Shown here: in pieces, positions 1-8,474 of the stretch
Layout of the letters: every line of letters begins with the position of its first letter
How positions within the stretch are numbered: the stretch's first letter is position 1
Assembly (NCBI RefSeq): GCF_000732925.1
Contig: NZ_CP008953.1
Coordinates: 5,084,001 to 5,148,000 of the forward strand
Direction of reading: 5' to 3'
Source: Amycolatopsis japonica
Lineage (GTDB): Bacteria > Actinomycetota > Actinomycetes > Mycobacteriales > Pseudonocardiaceae
Length of the DNA stretch: 64,000 bases
Notes under the pieces: model-generated
Told to the model about the DNA's origin: nothing
The model's input: only the letters and a program-made list of their open reading frames with translations
Databases searched by the model: none
Position numbers and translations under genes: made by a program

Positions 1-130
1 GCCGCACGCCACCTTCGAGCAGGTGAAGTCGATGACCGAAGCCGTCCTCAAGGGCGAACCCGATGCCTGGCACCTGCTGACTCAGGGCATCAAGACGAAG
101 ATGCAGGAGCTGTTGCCCTCGCGCCGCTGA
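1..130 (+). CDS. C-terminal fragment, possible ThDP-dependent enzyme
   Basis: The 3' end of a plus-strand gene enters from the left and stops with TGA at 128-130. About 42 residues are visible; the last ones read IKTKMQELLPSRR. From memory this tail resembles the C-terminus of thiamine-diphosphate-requiring enzymes of the acetolactate synthase/pyruvate oxidase type, but no cofactor or active-site motif lies inside the window, so the assignment is a guess. It converges on the SDR gene with three bases between the two stop codons, leaving no room for a terminator. Confidence 0.4.
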   Translation, partial: PHATFEQVKSMTEAVLKGEPDAWHLLTQGIKTKMQELLPSRR

Positions 131-133
131 GGT

Positions 134-928
134 TCACGCACTGGCGCCGCCGTCGAGGACGATGTCGTGCCCCACGACGTACGCGGACTCGTCGGAAGCC
201 AGCCAGAGGACCGCCGCGGCGATCTCCTCGACCGCGCCGATCCGGCCGAGCGGGATGACCGCGCCGAGCCGGGCGGCGCGGTCGGCCTCGGACTCGCCGG
301 GCCGGAACGACATACCGGTGTCGGTGGCGCCGGGGCTGACCGCGTTGATCCGGATGCCCTCGGCGATGTGGTCACGGGCGGCGGTCCGGGTCAGCACGTC
401 CACGGCGGCCTTCGAGGCGGCGTACGCGGCCATTCCCGGCAGGCGGTGGTGCGAGCCGACGTTGGACGACATGTTGACGATGGCTCCCCCACCGCCCTTC
501 CGCATCTGGGCGATCTCGTGCTTCATGGACAGCCAGGTGCCCGTGAGGTTCGTCCGCACGACGGCGTCGAAGCCGTCTTCGTCGAGATCCGCCGTCGGCG
601 CGGGGCTGCCGAGGACGCCGGCGTTGTTGAACGCGACGTCGAGTTTGCCGTACCTGCGCACCGTCTCGGCGACGAGACGCTCGACTTCGGAGCCGACACT
701 CACGTCCGCGGTCACCGCGTCGGCCGTTCCGCCGTCCGCCTCGATCTCCTTCACGGTCTGACGCAGCTTCTCGCCGTCTCGCCCCGAAACGACCACCTGA
801 GCGCCTTCGCGCGCGAAGGCCGCCGCCGTGGCGCGCCCGATCCCGGATCCTCCGCCGGTGACCAGGACGACCTTGCCGTTGAATCGCTTCCCCACAGTGG
901 TTACCACTTTCTGGTCCGATCGTTCCAT
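134..928 (-). CDS. SDR family NAD(P)-dependent oxidoreductase
   Basis: Classical short-chain dehydrogenase of 264 residues. It carries the Rossmann motif TGGGSGIG near residue 24, NNAGVLG in the middle, the catalytic Ser in NMSSNVGS, and the YAASK catalytic Tyr/Lys pair; the C-terminus ends DGGASA as in many 3-oxoacyl-ACP reductase-like SDRs. The substrate cannot be read from sequence. It starts two bases after the stop of the upstream TetR gene on the same strand and lacks a convincing ribosome site of its own at the first ATG, so translation is probably coupled to the regulator. A later GTG within the first 15 codons is a possible alternative start. Confidence 0.9.
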   Translation of the reverse strand: MERSDQKVVTTVGKRFNGKVVLVTGGGSGIGRATAAAFAREGAQVVVSGRDGEKLRQTVKEIEADGGTADAVTADVSVGSEVERLVAETVRRYGKLDVAFNNAGVLGSPAPTADLDEDGFDAVVRTNLTGTWLSMKHEIAQMRKGGGGAIVNMSSNVGSHHRLPGMAAYAASKAAVDVLTRTAARDHIAEGIRINAVSPGATDTGMSFRPGESEADRAARLGAVIPLGRIGAVEEIAAAVLWLASDESAYVVGHDIVLDGGASA

Positions 929-930
929 TA

Positions 931-1527
931 TCAGTGTTTGCGAGCGGCTTCGAGAACCGCGATGGCCTGCCTCGCCGTCGCCTTGGCCCGCGCCGCTGGA
1001 TCCGGCCCCTTGCTCAGCACCCGCATGCCCTGCAGGACGGTGAGCAGGAAGCCGGCCAGCTCTTCCGGGTCGGCGGAGGCGTCGAGTTCGCCCTGCGCCT
1101 TCGCGCGGCTCAACGCCATCCGCACCGCCAGTTCGAGCGCGTCCCAGCTGCGCTCGATCACCCGCACGACCTCGGGATCCTTCGGCATCATCTCCATGGC
1201 GGCGTTGACCACGAAACAGCCTTTGCGACCCGATTCGCCCAGGATTTCGGCGAGATAGCGGTCGATGAGCCGTCGCACTCCCGCGAGCGCCGGCCCCGGC
1301 CCGGCGAAGTCCTCGACGAACCGCTCGTTGCCCCGGGCGATGTAGCGATTCAAGGCCGTCAGGTACAGCTCGTGCTTGGTGCCGAAGGTCGCGTACAGGC
1401 TCGCCTTGCCGATGCCGAGCTCGGCGACCAGGTCACTGACCGAGGTGGCCTCGTAGCCCTGCCGCCAGAACAGCTCCAGTGCGGCTTCACAGGCCGCGTC
1501 GACGTCGAATTCCTTCACCCGGGACAT
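931..1527 (-). CDS. TetR/AcrR family transcriptional regulator
   Basis: 198 residues. The N-terminal TetR helix-turn-helix is clear: ALELFWRQGYEATSVSDLV followed by GIGKASLYATFGTKHELY at about residues 15-60, then a helical ligand-binding domain ending in a hydrophobic helix. It is the first gene of a two-gene operon with the SDR enzyme, the usual arrangement for a repressor controlling a small detoxification or biosynthetic oxidoreductase. A perfect 12-bp palindrome lies 22 bases upstream of the ATG and overlaps a plausible -35 box, suggesting autoregulation. The ligand is unknown. Confidence 0.92.
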   Translation of the reverse strand: MSRVKEFDVDAACEAALELFWRQGYEATSVSDLVAELGIGKASLYATFGTKHELYLTALNRYIARGNERFVEDFAGPGPALAGVRRLIDRYLAEILGESGRKGCFVVNAAMEMMPKDPEVVRVIERSWDALELAVRMALSRAKAQGELDASADPEELAGFLLTVLQGMRVLSKGPDPAARAKATARQAIAVLEAARKH

Positions 1528-1549
1528 GACAGGAGCTTAACCGCATCTG

Positions 1550-1561
1550 GACCGATCGGTC
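1550..1561. promoter_or_regulatory. Perfect palindrome, likely TetR operator
   Basis: GACCGATCGGTC is a perfect 12-bp palindrome 22 bases upstream of the TetR start. Read on the minus strand, TTGACC forms a possible -35 with TTAAGC 17 bases further on as -10, so the palindrome would overlap the -35 element. Autorepression of the TetR-SDR operon is inferred from this geometry. Confidence 0.6.
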
Positions 1562-1652
1562 AAATAAGCGGGTTGGCTACGAGTCGTCCGTCTGATCACG
1601 TGTGTCGTCCCCGCGGTCACGCGAAACCGCCCGGAGACGCAGCGGAAGCCGC

Positions 1653-2054
1653 TCAACTACCGGCGTCGTAAGCCGACCGCGCCTCTTCCACCTTCGGCAG
1701 GTTCTCCGTCGACCAGTCCGCGAGGGTCGCGAACAGCGGCGCCAGGCTCCGCCCGAGGTCGCTGATCTCGTACTCGACCCGGGGCGGCACTTCGGCGTGA
1801 TAGGTCCGGGTGATCAGACCGTCGCGTTCCAGTTGCCGCAGCCGTTGCGTCAGCACCTTCGGCGTGATCGTGCCGATGCGCCGCTCGAGTTCGACGAACC
1901 GCTGCCTGCCGAATTCGTTGAGCGCCCACAGGATCGGCGTTGTCCAGCGGCTGAAGACGAGGTCGACCACCGGGGCGATCGGGCAGGCCTGGTCGGGTGT
2001 GGTCGAGGCGTCGGCGCGCATGAGGCCAAGGTACGCGGGTTGCCGAGTTGTCAT
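1653..2054 (-). CDS. HxlR family winged-helix regulator
   Basis: About 133 residues with the HxlR signature: a Cys near the N-terminus (DQACPIAPVVDLVFSRW), TTPILWALNEFG, RFVELERRIGTITPKVLTQRLRQLERDGLI and the wing VPPRVEYEISDLGRSL. HxlR proteins bind DNA as dimers and often sense aldehydes or redox changes through the N-terminal Cys. The start is taken at the ATG giving MTTRQPAYLG; the internal ATG at 2021 (MRADAS) is an alternative. It is divergent from the GNAT gene with about 45 bases between the two starts, so one operator could serve both. Confidence 0.88.
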   Translation of the reverse strand: MTTRQPAYLGLMRADASTTPDQACPIAPVVDLVFSRWTTPILWALNEFGRQRFVELERRIGTITPKVLTQRLRQLERDGLITRTYHAEVPPRVEYEISDLGRSLAPLFATLADWSTENLPKVEEARSAYDAGS

Positions 2055-2099
2055 GATCCGGACACCCCATGACCCCACCTGTGCGCGTAACGTTCTGTT

Positions 2100-2624
2100 A
2101 TGGACTTGACCACCGAAAGGCTCGTCGTCCGTGATTGGTCCGAGGACGACGCCGAAGCCGCGCTGGCGATCTACGGCACCACCGACGTGACCCGTTGGCT
2201 CACCCCGGCGATGGACCGGGTGACCGACGCGGCGGCCATGCGTTCGGTTCTGCAGGCCTGGCAGCAGGCGCAGCCGAATCTCGTGCCGCCGCGCGGGAGA
2301 TGGGCGGTGCAGCGCAAGGAAGACGGCATGGTCGTCGGCGGGCTCGGCATCCATCTGCTGCCACCGTACGAAGAGGACCTGGAGATCAGCTGGCAGCTGC
2401 ATCCGGACGCGTGGGGCGAGGGTTACGCCTCCGAGGCCGCCCGTGCGCTGATCGGCTGGGCGTTCACCCAGGACACGGACGAACTCTTCGCCGTCGCCCG
2501 CCCGAACAACACGCGTGCCATCGCGACCGCGAAACGGCTCGGCATGGTGTGGGTCGGGGAAACCGACAAGTACTACGGGCTGCGCCTGCAGGTGTACCGG
2601 ATCCGCCACACGGACACGATCTAG
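2100..2624 (+). CDS. GNAT family N-acetyltransferase (RimJ/RimL type)
   Basis: 174 residues beginning MDLTTERLVVRDWSEDD, the typical beta1 start of RimJ/RimL-like GNAT enzymes. The acetyl-CoA-binding loop is AWGEGYASEAAR near residue 105, and NTRAIATAKRLGM is the usual helix alpha4. It would transfer acetyl from acetyl-CoA to an amine; the substrate is unknown. It is divergent from the HxlR gene and ends in a CTAG in which its TAG overlaps the stop of the convergent TetR gene. Confidence 0.9.
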   Translation: MDLTTERLVVRDWSEDDAEAALAIYGTTDVTRWLTPAMDRVTDAAAMRSVLQAWQQAQPNLVPPRGRWAVQRKEDGMVVGGLGIHLLPPYEEDLEISWQLHPDAWGEGYASEAARALIGWAFTQDTDELFAVARPNNTRAIATAKRLGMVWVGETDKYYGLRLQVYRIRHTDTI

Positions 2625-3697
2625 GCACTGTCCACACGGGACACTTCGCCCGAGACGGCGTGCCCCGCGCCGCGGCCGTCCGCGGTGGCGACGATCCTGC
2701 CCCGTTCGACCCGGATCGCGGCCTCGGTCTCGTCGCTGACCGCGAGCACCCCCGCCGCGGCCGCCAGTGTCCCGGTCGCGTCGCACACCACGCGCACGCC
2801 CGGCCACGACGATTCCGGGAAGGCCTGCCGCAGGCCGCCGCACAGTTCCGCGACGATCAGCCGGGTCAGCGGCACCAGCTCGTCGGGATCACTCGTCACG
2901 GCGACGACGGTGACGTCGCGACCCGAGGCGCGGACGGCTTCTTCCGCGGCGGCCAGCCGATGGGTGCCCAGTACGACGACGACGCCGTCGCCGGGCACGA
3001 AGGATTCGGCGCGTACGAGGTCGACGGCCCCGGGCGGTGACCACGGCCGGTCGGCGGCCTGCGCCGTGGGCGCGATCACCGGCGGCGCCCACCAGTCGTT
3101 GAAGGCCAGCCCCGCCAGCCGTTCGCACGCGCTCACGACGTCGAAGGGCTCGACGAGCCCCGGCGCGGTGGCCGCCAGCTGGCCGGCGCCGTGCAGCGTG
3201 GTCAGCACGGTCTCCGCGAGCCGGACCCGGCGCGGGATCGGCGATCCCGCTGTCCGCTCCGGCGGGTCGAGGCGCTCCAGCGCGAGCCCGAGCAGGAGCC
3301 CGTTGAGCTTCACCAGCTGGGCGAAGGGGCGCCGGACGTGCTCGTCCGCGAGGACCTCGGGCATAAGGTCGCGGGCCAGACCCGCCTGATCGTCGTCCAG
3401 GGGAAGCGCCGCCACCCGAGCCCTGGCCAGCGCGCCCAGCGCACCTTCGAGCGTCTCGCCGGGCACGGAGTGCGGCGCGCCGGCGGATCGTTCGGCCAGC
3501 TCGGCGAGGACGGCGAAGTACAGCGCGCGTTTCCCCGGGAAGTTCGAGTAGACCGCCCCCCGGGTGAGTTCCGCCCGTTCGGCGATGACGTCGATCTTGG
3601 CGTCGCGGAAGCCTTGCTCCGCGAACTCGTCGCGCGCGGCGGCCAGCACCTTCGCGCGATTGCGCTCCTGCGTCTCCGCCCTGCTCAGCCGGACCAT
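2621..3697 (-). CDS. TetR regulator with C-terminal thioredoxin-like domain
   Basis: 358 residues from MVRLSRAET. Residues 1-60 are a TetR DNA-binding domain (RAKVLAAARDEFAEQGF, ELTRGAVYSNFPGKRALYF). A helical sensor region follows to about residue 220. The last 130 residues do not look like TetR: GDGVVVVLGTHRLAAAEE, VVAVTSDPDELV, WPGVRVVCDATGTLAAAAGV and RGRIVATADGRGAG have the strand/helix order of a thioredoxin or peroxiredoxin fold, but no CxxC is present. It is divergent from the P450 gene with an inverted repeat between them, so it probably regulates that gene. An upstream in-frame start at 3772 would run through the operator and is not favoured. Confidence 0.8.
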   Translation of the reverse strand: MVRLSRAETQERNRAKVLAAARDEFAEQGFRDAKIDVIAERAELTRGAVYSNFPGKRALYFAVLAELAERSAGAPHSVPGETLEGALGALARARVAALPLDDDQAGLARDLMPEVLADEHVRRPFAQLVKLNGLLLGLALERLDPPERTAGSPIPRRVRLAETVLTTLHGAGQLAATAPGLVEPFDVVSACERLAGLAFNDWWAPPVIAPTAQAADRPWSPPGAVDLVRAESFVPGDGVVVVLGTHRLAAAEEAVRASGRDVTVVAVTSDPDELVPLTRLIVAELCGGLRQAFPESSWPGVRVVCDATGTLAAAAGVLAVSDETEAAIRVERGRIVATADGRGAGHAVSGEVSRVDSA

Positions 3698-3755
3698 CGG
3701 CCTCCCGTCAGCCAGCACGATTGCTCTCGAACCCGGATCAAGATACCTTGACCAT

Positions 3756-3776
3756 TCAGATGATGAGAACATCTGA
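3756..3776. promoter_or_regulatory. Inverted repeat between TetR and P450 genes
   Basis: TCAGATG and CATCTGA form a 7-bp inverted repeat with a 7-base spacer, centred in the divergent space between the TetR-thioredoxin gene and the P450. GAACATC also occurs twice (3767 and 3780). The position suits an operator controlling both genes; binding by the neighbouring TetR protein is inferred. Confidence 0.55.
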
Positions 3777-3804
3777 TTTGAACATCCGAACTGGGAGAGC
3801 CGCC

Positions 3805-4995
3805 TTGTCCGAAGTTCCCGAGATCCTGCTGACCGACCCCGAGGTCCTGCGCGACCCGTTCACCGCCTACGGCCCCGTCCGCGAGCGCTCCCCGATCGCC
3901 AAACTCTCCGCGCCGGGGTTCTCGATGTGGGCGGTCCTGCGCCACGAAGAAGCACGGAAGATGCTGAGTGACCCGCGTTTCGCCCTGAGCCCGAACAGCT
4001 ATCAGCGCATGGACATCCCCGACCACTGCCGCCCGTACATGCGGACGATGCAGGAGGTCGAGGGCCCGGAACACCTCCGGCTCCGACGGCTGGTCGCCCC
4101 CGCGTTCACCCCACGCAAGGCCGCGGCGCTCCGCGAGGGGATGGGGCGGCTCGTGGACACCCTCCTCGACCAACTCGCCGGAGAAGACCGGATCGACCTG
4201 GTCACCGCGTTCGCGCGCCCGCTGCCGGTGGACGTGATCTGCGCTCTGGTCGGCATCCCCGAAGCCGACCGCCCGCGGTGGCGTGAGTACGGCGCCCTGG
4301 TCTCGGCCGGCGACGGGGCGGGGCTCGCGAAAGCGGTCCCCGGGATCGTCGAGGGCGCACTCGCGGCCATCGCGAAACGGAAGCTCGAACCGGCCGAGGA
4401 CGTCCTCTCGCAACTGCTCAGGATCCAGGCCGAAGACGGCGACAGGCTGAGCGAAACCGAGCTGGTCGCGCTGGTCTGGCAACTCGTACTGGGCGGCCAG
4501 GTGCCCGGCAATCTCATCGCCAACGCGGTCGAAACCCTGCTTTCCCATCCCGAGCAGCTGGCCGAACTCCGTGAAGACCCGACGCTCATGCCCGGCGCGG
4601 TCGAGGAGGTGATGCGCTGGCAGAGCCCGCAGCTGCTGACCCTCCCCCGGTTCGCCACCACGGACGTCCGGATCGGCGACGTCCTCATCCCCGAAGGAGA
4701 ACCTGTTACCGTCGCGATCGCTGCGGCGAACCGGGACCCCAGGGCGTTCCCCGACCCGGACGTCTTCGACATCCGGCGCGCGGCGGGACCGGCATGGCAT
4801 CTCGCCTTCGCCCACGGGCCGCACTTCTGCCTCGGTGCCTCACTGGCCAGAGTTCAGGTCGAAGTCGCGCTCACCGGCCTGCTGCGCAGATTCCCCGATC
4901 TCGCCCTCGCCGACGGCCTCCTGCGGATCCCGGACCCGGGCACCTGGCGGCTGAACGCCCTGCCGGTCACGCTGCACGCCACGGTTGCAAACTGA
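3805..4995 (+). CDS. Cytochrome P450 with atypical I helix
   Basis: 396 residues from a TTG start at 3805, preceded by GGGAGA at a good distance. The ORF extends further upstream but through the operator region. The heme-binding loop FAHGPHFCLG places the cysteine near residue 342, and EEVMRW supplies the ExxR pair. The I helix reads VLGGQVPGNLI, so the usual acid-alcohol pair (as in AGHETT) is replaced by Gln-Val near residues 232-233, which should change oxygen activation. It is followed 26 bases later by an F420-type oxidoreductase. The substrate is unknown; the KstR-like site overlapping its stop hints at steroid or lipid metabolism downstream. Confidence 0.92.
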   Translation: MSEVPEILLTDPEVLRDPFTAYGPVRERSPIAKLSAPGFSMWAVLRHEEARKMLSDPRFALSPNSYQRMDIPDHCRPYMRTMQEVEGPEHLRLRRLVAPAFTPRKAAALREGMGRLVDTLLDQLAGEDRIDLVTAFARPLPVDVICALVGIPEADRPRWREYGALVSAGDGAGLAKAVPGIVEGALAAIAKRKLEPAEDVLSQLLRIQAEDGDRLSETELVALVWQLVLGGQVPGNLIANAVETLLSHPEQLAELREDPTLMPGAVEEVMRWQSPQLLTLPRFATTDVRIGDVLIPEGEPVTVAIAAANRDPRAFPDPDVFDIRRAAGPAWHLAFAHGPHFCLGASLARVQVEVALTGLLRRFPDLALADGLLRIPDPGTWRLNALPVTLHATVAN

Positions 4996-5006
4996 AACAC
5001 GTTCTA
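4993..5006. promoter_or_regulatory. KstR-like operator
   Basis: TGAAACACGTTCTA matches the KstR consensus TNNAACNNGTTNNA known from Mycobacterium and Rhodococcus cholesterol regulons. It overlaps the P450 stop codon and lies 15 bases before the GTG of the F420-type oxidoreductase. A second match stands before the KstD-like gene at 13229-13242, which strengthens the call. Confidence 0.65.
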
Positions 5007-5021
5007 ATAGCGTGACCGCCC

Positions 5022-5879
5022 GTGAGATACGGGATCGTGCTGTTCACCAGTGACCGGGGCATCAGTCCGGCGGCGGCCGCGCGGGCGGCCGAAGCGGCGG
5101 GCTTCGACGCCTTCCACGTGCCCGAACACACGCATATCCCGGTCAAACGGGAGGCTCCGCATCCGCGCACCGGCGACTCGTCGCTCCCCGACGACCGCTA
5201 CCTGCGCACGCTGGACCCGTGGGTCGCCCTGGCCACGGCGGCCTCGGTGACCACGCGGATCCGGCTCGCGACGGCGGTGGCCCTCCCGGTCGAGAGCGAT
5301 CCGATCACGCTGGCGAAGACCATCGCCAGCCTCGATCACCTCTCGGCCGGGCGGGTCACGCTCGGCGTCGGCTTCGGCTGGAACGTCGACGAACTGGCCG
5401 ATCACGGCGTCCCCGGCGGCAAACGCCGGACGGTGCTGCGTGAGTACCTGGAAGCGATGCGCGCGCTCTGGACGCAGGACGAAGCCTCGTACGCGGGCGA
5501 GTTCGTCTCGTTCGGCGCCAGCTGGGCGTGGCCGAAACCGGCCCAAGCGCATATCCCGGTGATCGTCGGCGCCGGCGCGACGGAGAAGACGTTCCGCTGG
5601 ATCGCGAAATCCGCCGACGGGTGGCTCACCACGCCCGGCGACACGGACATCGAGGCCAAAGCGCGGCGGCTGCGCGAAATCTGGCACGAAGAGGGCCGTG
5701 CCGGGGAGCCGGAGATCTCCGCGCTCGGCGTCCGCCCGGATCCGGAAAAGCTGGCCGAACTGGAAGCGGCCGGGGTCACCGAGACGATCTTCGGTCTGCC
5801 GGACCGCTCACCCGAGGAGGTCGAGGCCTGGCTTCAGCGCCTCGCCGGGAAACTCGGCCTCAGTGCTGGGAGTCGATGA
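5022..5879 (+). CDS. LLM class F420-dependent oxidoreductase (TIGR03619-like)
   Basis: 285 residues from GTG at 5022 (MRYGIVLFTSDRGISP). The luciferase-like TIM barrel is recognised by HVPEHTHIPV, TRIRLATAVALP, DHLSAGRVTLGVGFGWN and PVIVGAGATEKTF. Members of this group use coenzyme F420 or FMN for hydride transfer; an fgd gene able to regenerate F420H2 lies at 17.4 kb. A KstR-like site just upstream suggests induction during steroid or related lipid catabolism; the exact reaction is unknown. It may also be read through from the P450. Its 3' end overlaps the convergent kinase gene by 20 bases. Confidence 0.88.
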   Translation: MRYGIVLFTSDRGISPAAAARAAEAAGFDAFHVPEHTHIPVKREAPHPRTGDSSLPDDRYLRTLDPWVALATAASVTTRIRLATAVALPVESDPITLAKTIASLDHLSAGRVTLGVGFGWNVDELADHGVPGGKRRTVLREYLEAMRALWTQDEASYAGEFVSFGASWAWPKPAQAHIPVIVGAGATEKTFRWIAKSADGWLTTPGDTDIEAKARRLREIWHEEGRAGEPEISALGVRPDPEKLAELEAAGVTETIFGLPDRSPEEVEAWLQRLAGKLGLSAGSR

Positions 5880-7257
5880 GGTAGCGGCCGTCCTTCTGGA
5901 CCAGGACGAAGGTCTCCCGCCCCGTCGTGGTCCCGCCCGACGCCTTCACGTAAGTGAGCGTCGCCGTCACCGTGGTGCCGGATTCGGTCACGTTCGACAC
6001 GGTCACCGAGCTGTACTGCCGCCAGTAGTTCGAGTACCGCTCGAAGCTCTGGTTCCTGGTCTGCTTGAAGTTGTCGCTGAGCGTCGCGAAGCCCGCCTGA
6101 AGATTCCCCGGGATGAGGGAGTAGTAGGCCGCGAGCGCCTGCCCCGGTGTCTGCGCGGGCGGCGGCGCGGCCGAGGAGGACGAGGACGGAGGCGGCGTCG
6201 ACGGCGGCACTGAGGACGGCGAAGGCGGCGGCGCGACCGGCTCCGAGGTCGTCGGCGCCGCGGACTGCGACTGGGAAGCCGGCGGCGGGGCCTGCCCCGT
6301 CGAGGCGTCGTCGTCGCGGTTGAGCACCGCGACCACGGCCGCGGCGGCGGCCGCCGCGAGCACGAGGAACACCGCGAGCACGCCGATCAGCATTCCCTTG
6401 CGCGCCTTCGGCGGCGGCTCCTCCGCGACGAGCGTCGTCGGCTCCCCCGCCGCGAGCGCGCGCAGCTCCCGCTCGGTCTCGGACATCGTCGGCCTGCTGT
6501 CCGGCCGGACGTCGAGCAGCCGGTTCAGCAGCGGTGTGAGGATCCCGGACCTGGTCGGCGGGGTGATCTCACCGCTCGACGCGCGGTACAGCAAGGCGAT
6601 CGGGTTCTCGGCCGTGCCGTACGGCGTGCCGCCTTCGAGCGCGGTGTACAGCGTCGCGCCGAGCGAGAAGACGTCGGAAGCGGACGTGGCGTCCTCGCCG
6701 CGGGCCACCTCGGGCGCCAGGAAGGCCGGTGTCCCGGAGATCTCGCCGGTCGCGGTGAGCTGGACGTCGCCCATCGCCCGCGAGATCCCGAAGTCGGTGA
6801 TCTTGACGGTGTCGTCGTCGCCCAGCAGGACGTTGCCGGGCTTGATGTCGCGGTGGACGATGCCCGCCCGGTGCGCGGCCGCCAGCGCCGAGCAGAGCTG
6901 GATGCCGAGACGGATGACGTCGTCGACCTCCATCGGCCCCTCACGCAGCTTCTCCGCGAGGCTGGTGGAGGGCAGGTACTCCATGATGATCCATGGACGG
7001 TCCTGCTCGTCGATCACGCCGAAGACGGTGATGGCGTGCGGATGCACCAGCCGGGCGGCGATCCTGGCCTCGCGCAGCGCGCGGTTCTTGGCCTCGTCGG
7101 CCTTCTCCTCCCCTGCGCCGTGCGGCAGAAGGAGTTCCTTGACCGCGACCGTGCGCTCCAGGTTCTCGTCGCGCGCCCGCCACACGGTGCCCATGGAGCC
7201 ACCGCCGACGGGCTCGATGAGATCGAACCGATCGGCGAGGCGGCGGATCTCCTCCAT
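5860..7257 (-). CDS. Transmembrane Ser/Thr protein kinase with NTF2-like sensor tail
   Basis: 465 residues. A PknB-type kinase domain fills residues 11-270: glycine loop VGGGSMG, catalytic Lys near 40, HRDIKPGN at 135-142 and DFG at 155-157. A 25-residue membrane segment follows at about 288-312, then a Pro/Ser-rich linker of about 60 residues and a C-terminal domain (AAYYSLIPGNLQAGFATL, YWRQYSSVTVSNV) of the SnoaL/NTF2-like type often found outside the membrane in actinobacterial kinases. It should signal from a cell-wall or extracellular cue. It is monocistronic, divergent from the IclR gene, and its tail overlaps the 5.0 kb oxidoreductase. Confidence 0.93.
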   Translation of the reverse strand: MEEIRRLADRFDLIEPVGGGSMGTVWRARDENLERTVAVKELLLPHGAGEEKADEAKNRALREARIAARLVHPHAITVFGVIDEQDRPWIIMEYLPSTSLAEKLREGPMEVDDVIRLGIQLCSALAAAHRAGIVHRDIKPGNVLLGDDDTVKITDFGISRAMGDVQLTATGEISGTPAFLAPEVARGEDATSASDVFSLGATLYTALEGGTPYGTAENPIALLYRASSGEITPPTRSGILTPLLNRLLDVRPDSRPTMSETERELRALAAGEPTTLVAEEPPPKARKGMLIGVLAVFLVLAAAAAAAVVAVLNRDDDASTGQAPPPASQSQSAAPTTSEPVAPPPSPSSVPPSTPPPSSSSSAAPPPAQTPGQALAAYYSLIPGNLQAGFATLSDNFKQTRNQSFERYSNYWRQYSSVTVSNVTESGTTVTATLTYVKASGGTTTGRETFVLVQKDGRYLIDSQH

Positions 7258-7486
7258 TATCGACGTCCCCCTGGAGCTGTGGTGTTCGCGCGAACCTTGC
7301 CAGCATGCCAGGAACGCGCCGGGACGCCGGACCCGGCAGGGTGGTTCGCGGCGCGGTGTCGGTCACGTCGGCGAATGGGCCGTTCAGCGGAACCCCGCCC
7401 CATCGGCTGCCCGGAAGTTCGTATCCCGGCAGGCCGGAGGCGCACTTTACTTCTCCGGTGTGGCCTGTTTCCGGGAAAGGGCGGCG

Positions 7487-8179
7487 ATGCGGGAGACCAT
7501 TGGCGGACGCGGCGTGCTCGAAGGCGCGTTCACGTTGCTGGAAGCACTCGACGAGCACGGCGGGCAGGCCGGGCTGACCCAGCTCGTGCGGACCACCGGG
7601 CTCCCGAAGACCACCGTGCACCGGCTCCTGGACCAGCTGGCCGACTTGGGCGCGGTGGAACGGGCGGGCCGTGGCTACCGGATCGGTTCGCGGGTGTTCC
7701 GGCTCGGTCGGCGCTGGCAGCCCGAACTCCGGGACCTGGCCAAGGAATGGCTGCCGGTGCTTTCGGCGCGGATGCGCGCGAGCCTGGTGCTCGTGGTGCC
7801 GAGGGAAGGGCGCGCGCTCGTCGCGGCCGGGGCGGTCCTCCCCGCCGACGACGTTCCCGTGTGGCCGGGCAGCCCGCTTCCGCCCGGGACCGCCGCCGGG
7901 CGGCTCCTCGCCGCCCATCACCCGGCGCTCGCCGAACCGGACACCGACGCGCTGGAGATCCGCGCGAACGGGTTCGCGGCGGAGTCGGAGACGATCGCCG
8001 AGGGACTCGGTTGCGCCGCCGTCGCCGTCCGGACCCCGGACGGCCGGGTCGGCGCGGCACTCGCCGCGGTCCTCCCCGTCCGCCGCGACCCGGTTTCCGC
8101 GGTCACCGCGCTGGCGAGCAGCGCCCGCTCCTTCGGTACCGCGCTCGCCGAAAGCACCGGGCGAAACCGCGCCGGATGA
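7487..8179 (+). CDS. IclR family transcriptional regulator
   Basis: 230 residues from ATG at 7487 with GGGAAAGGG upstream. The N-terminal winged helix is typical (VLEGAFTLLEALDE, GLTQLVRTTGLPKTTVHRLLDQLADLGAVER), and the GAF-like effector domain follows (ASLVLVVPREGRALVAAG, PPGTAAGRLLAAH). It is slightly shorter than most IclR proteins. The 229-base space shared with the divergent kinase should hold its promoter. The target may be the secreted amidase downstream, but a 295-base gap separates them. Confidence 0.85.
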   Translation: MRETIGGRGVLEGAFTLLEALDEHGGQAGLTQLVRTTGLPKTTVHRLLDQLADLGAVERAGRGYRIGSRVFRLGRRWQPELRDLAKEWLPVLSARMRASLVLVVPREGRALVAAGAVLPADDVPVWPGSPLPPGTAAGRLLAAHHPALAEPDTDALEIRANGFAAESETIAEGLGCAAVAVRTPDGRVGAALAAVLPVRRDPVSAVTALASSARSFGTALAESTGRNRAG

Positions 8180-8474
8180 TCGGCGAACCCCGAACAATCC
8201 CCGACCAACACGGCAAGCGGGCGGCCACCTGAATGCGGGCGGAATATTTCCGACGAAATCCCGGAAATCGCCTCACCGTGTGTCCGCGACCGGTGCCGCC
8301 CCGTACAGAAATCGAGTAAACCCGCCTGCCACAGGCCGTTTGCGTGACCGGTCGCCTACCGGACGAGGCGTTCACGCGGCGATTAAATCACCATCCGCGG
8401 CTTTTTCCGGGCACTTCCGAAACGGAGCGGCGCACGTACTGTTCAGGAATTCTTTCGACCAAGGAGGGAATTCC

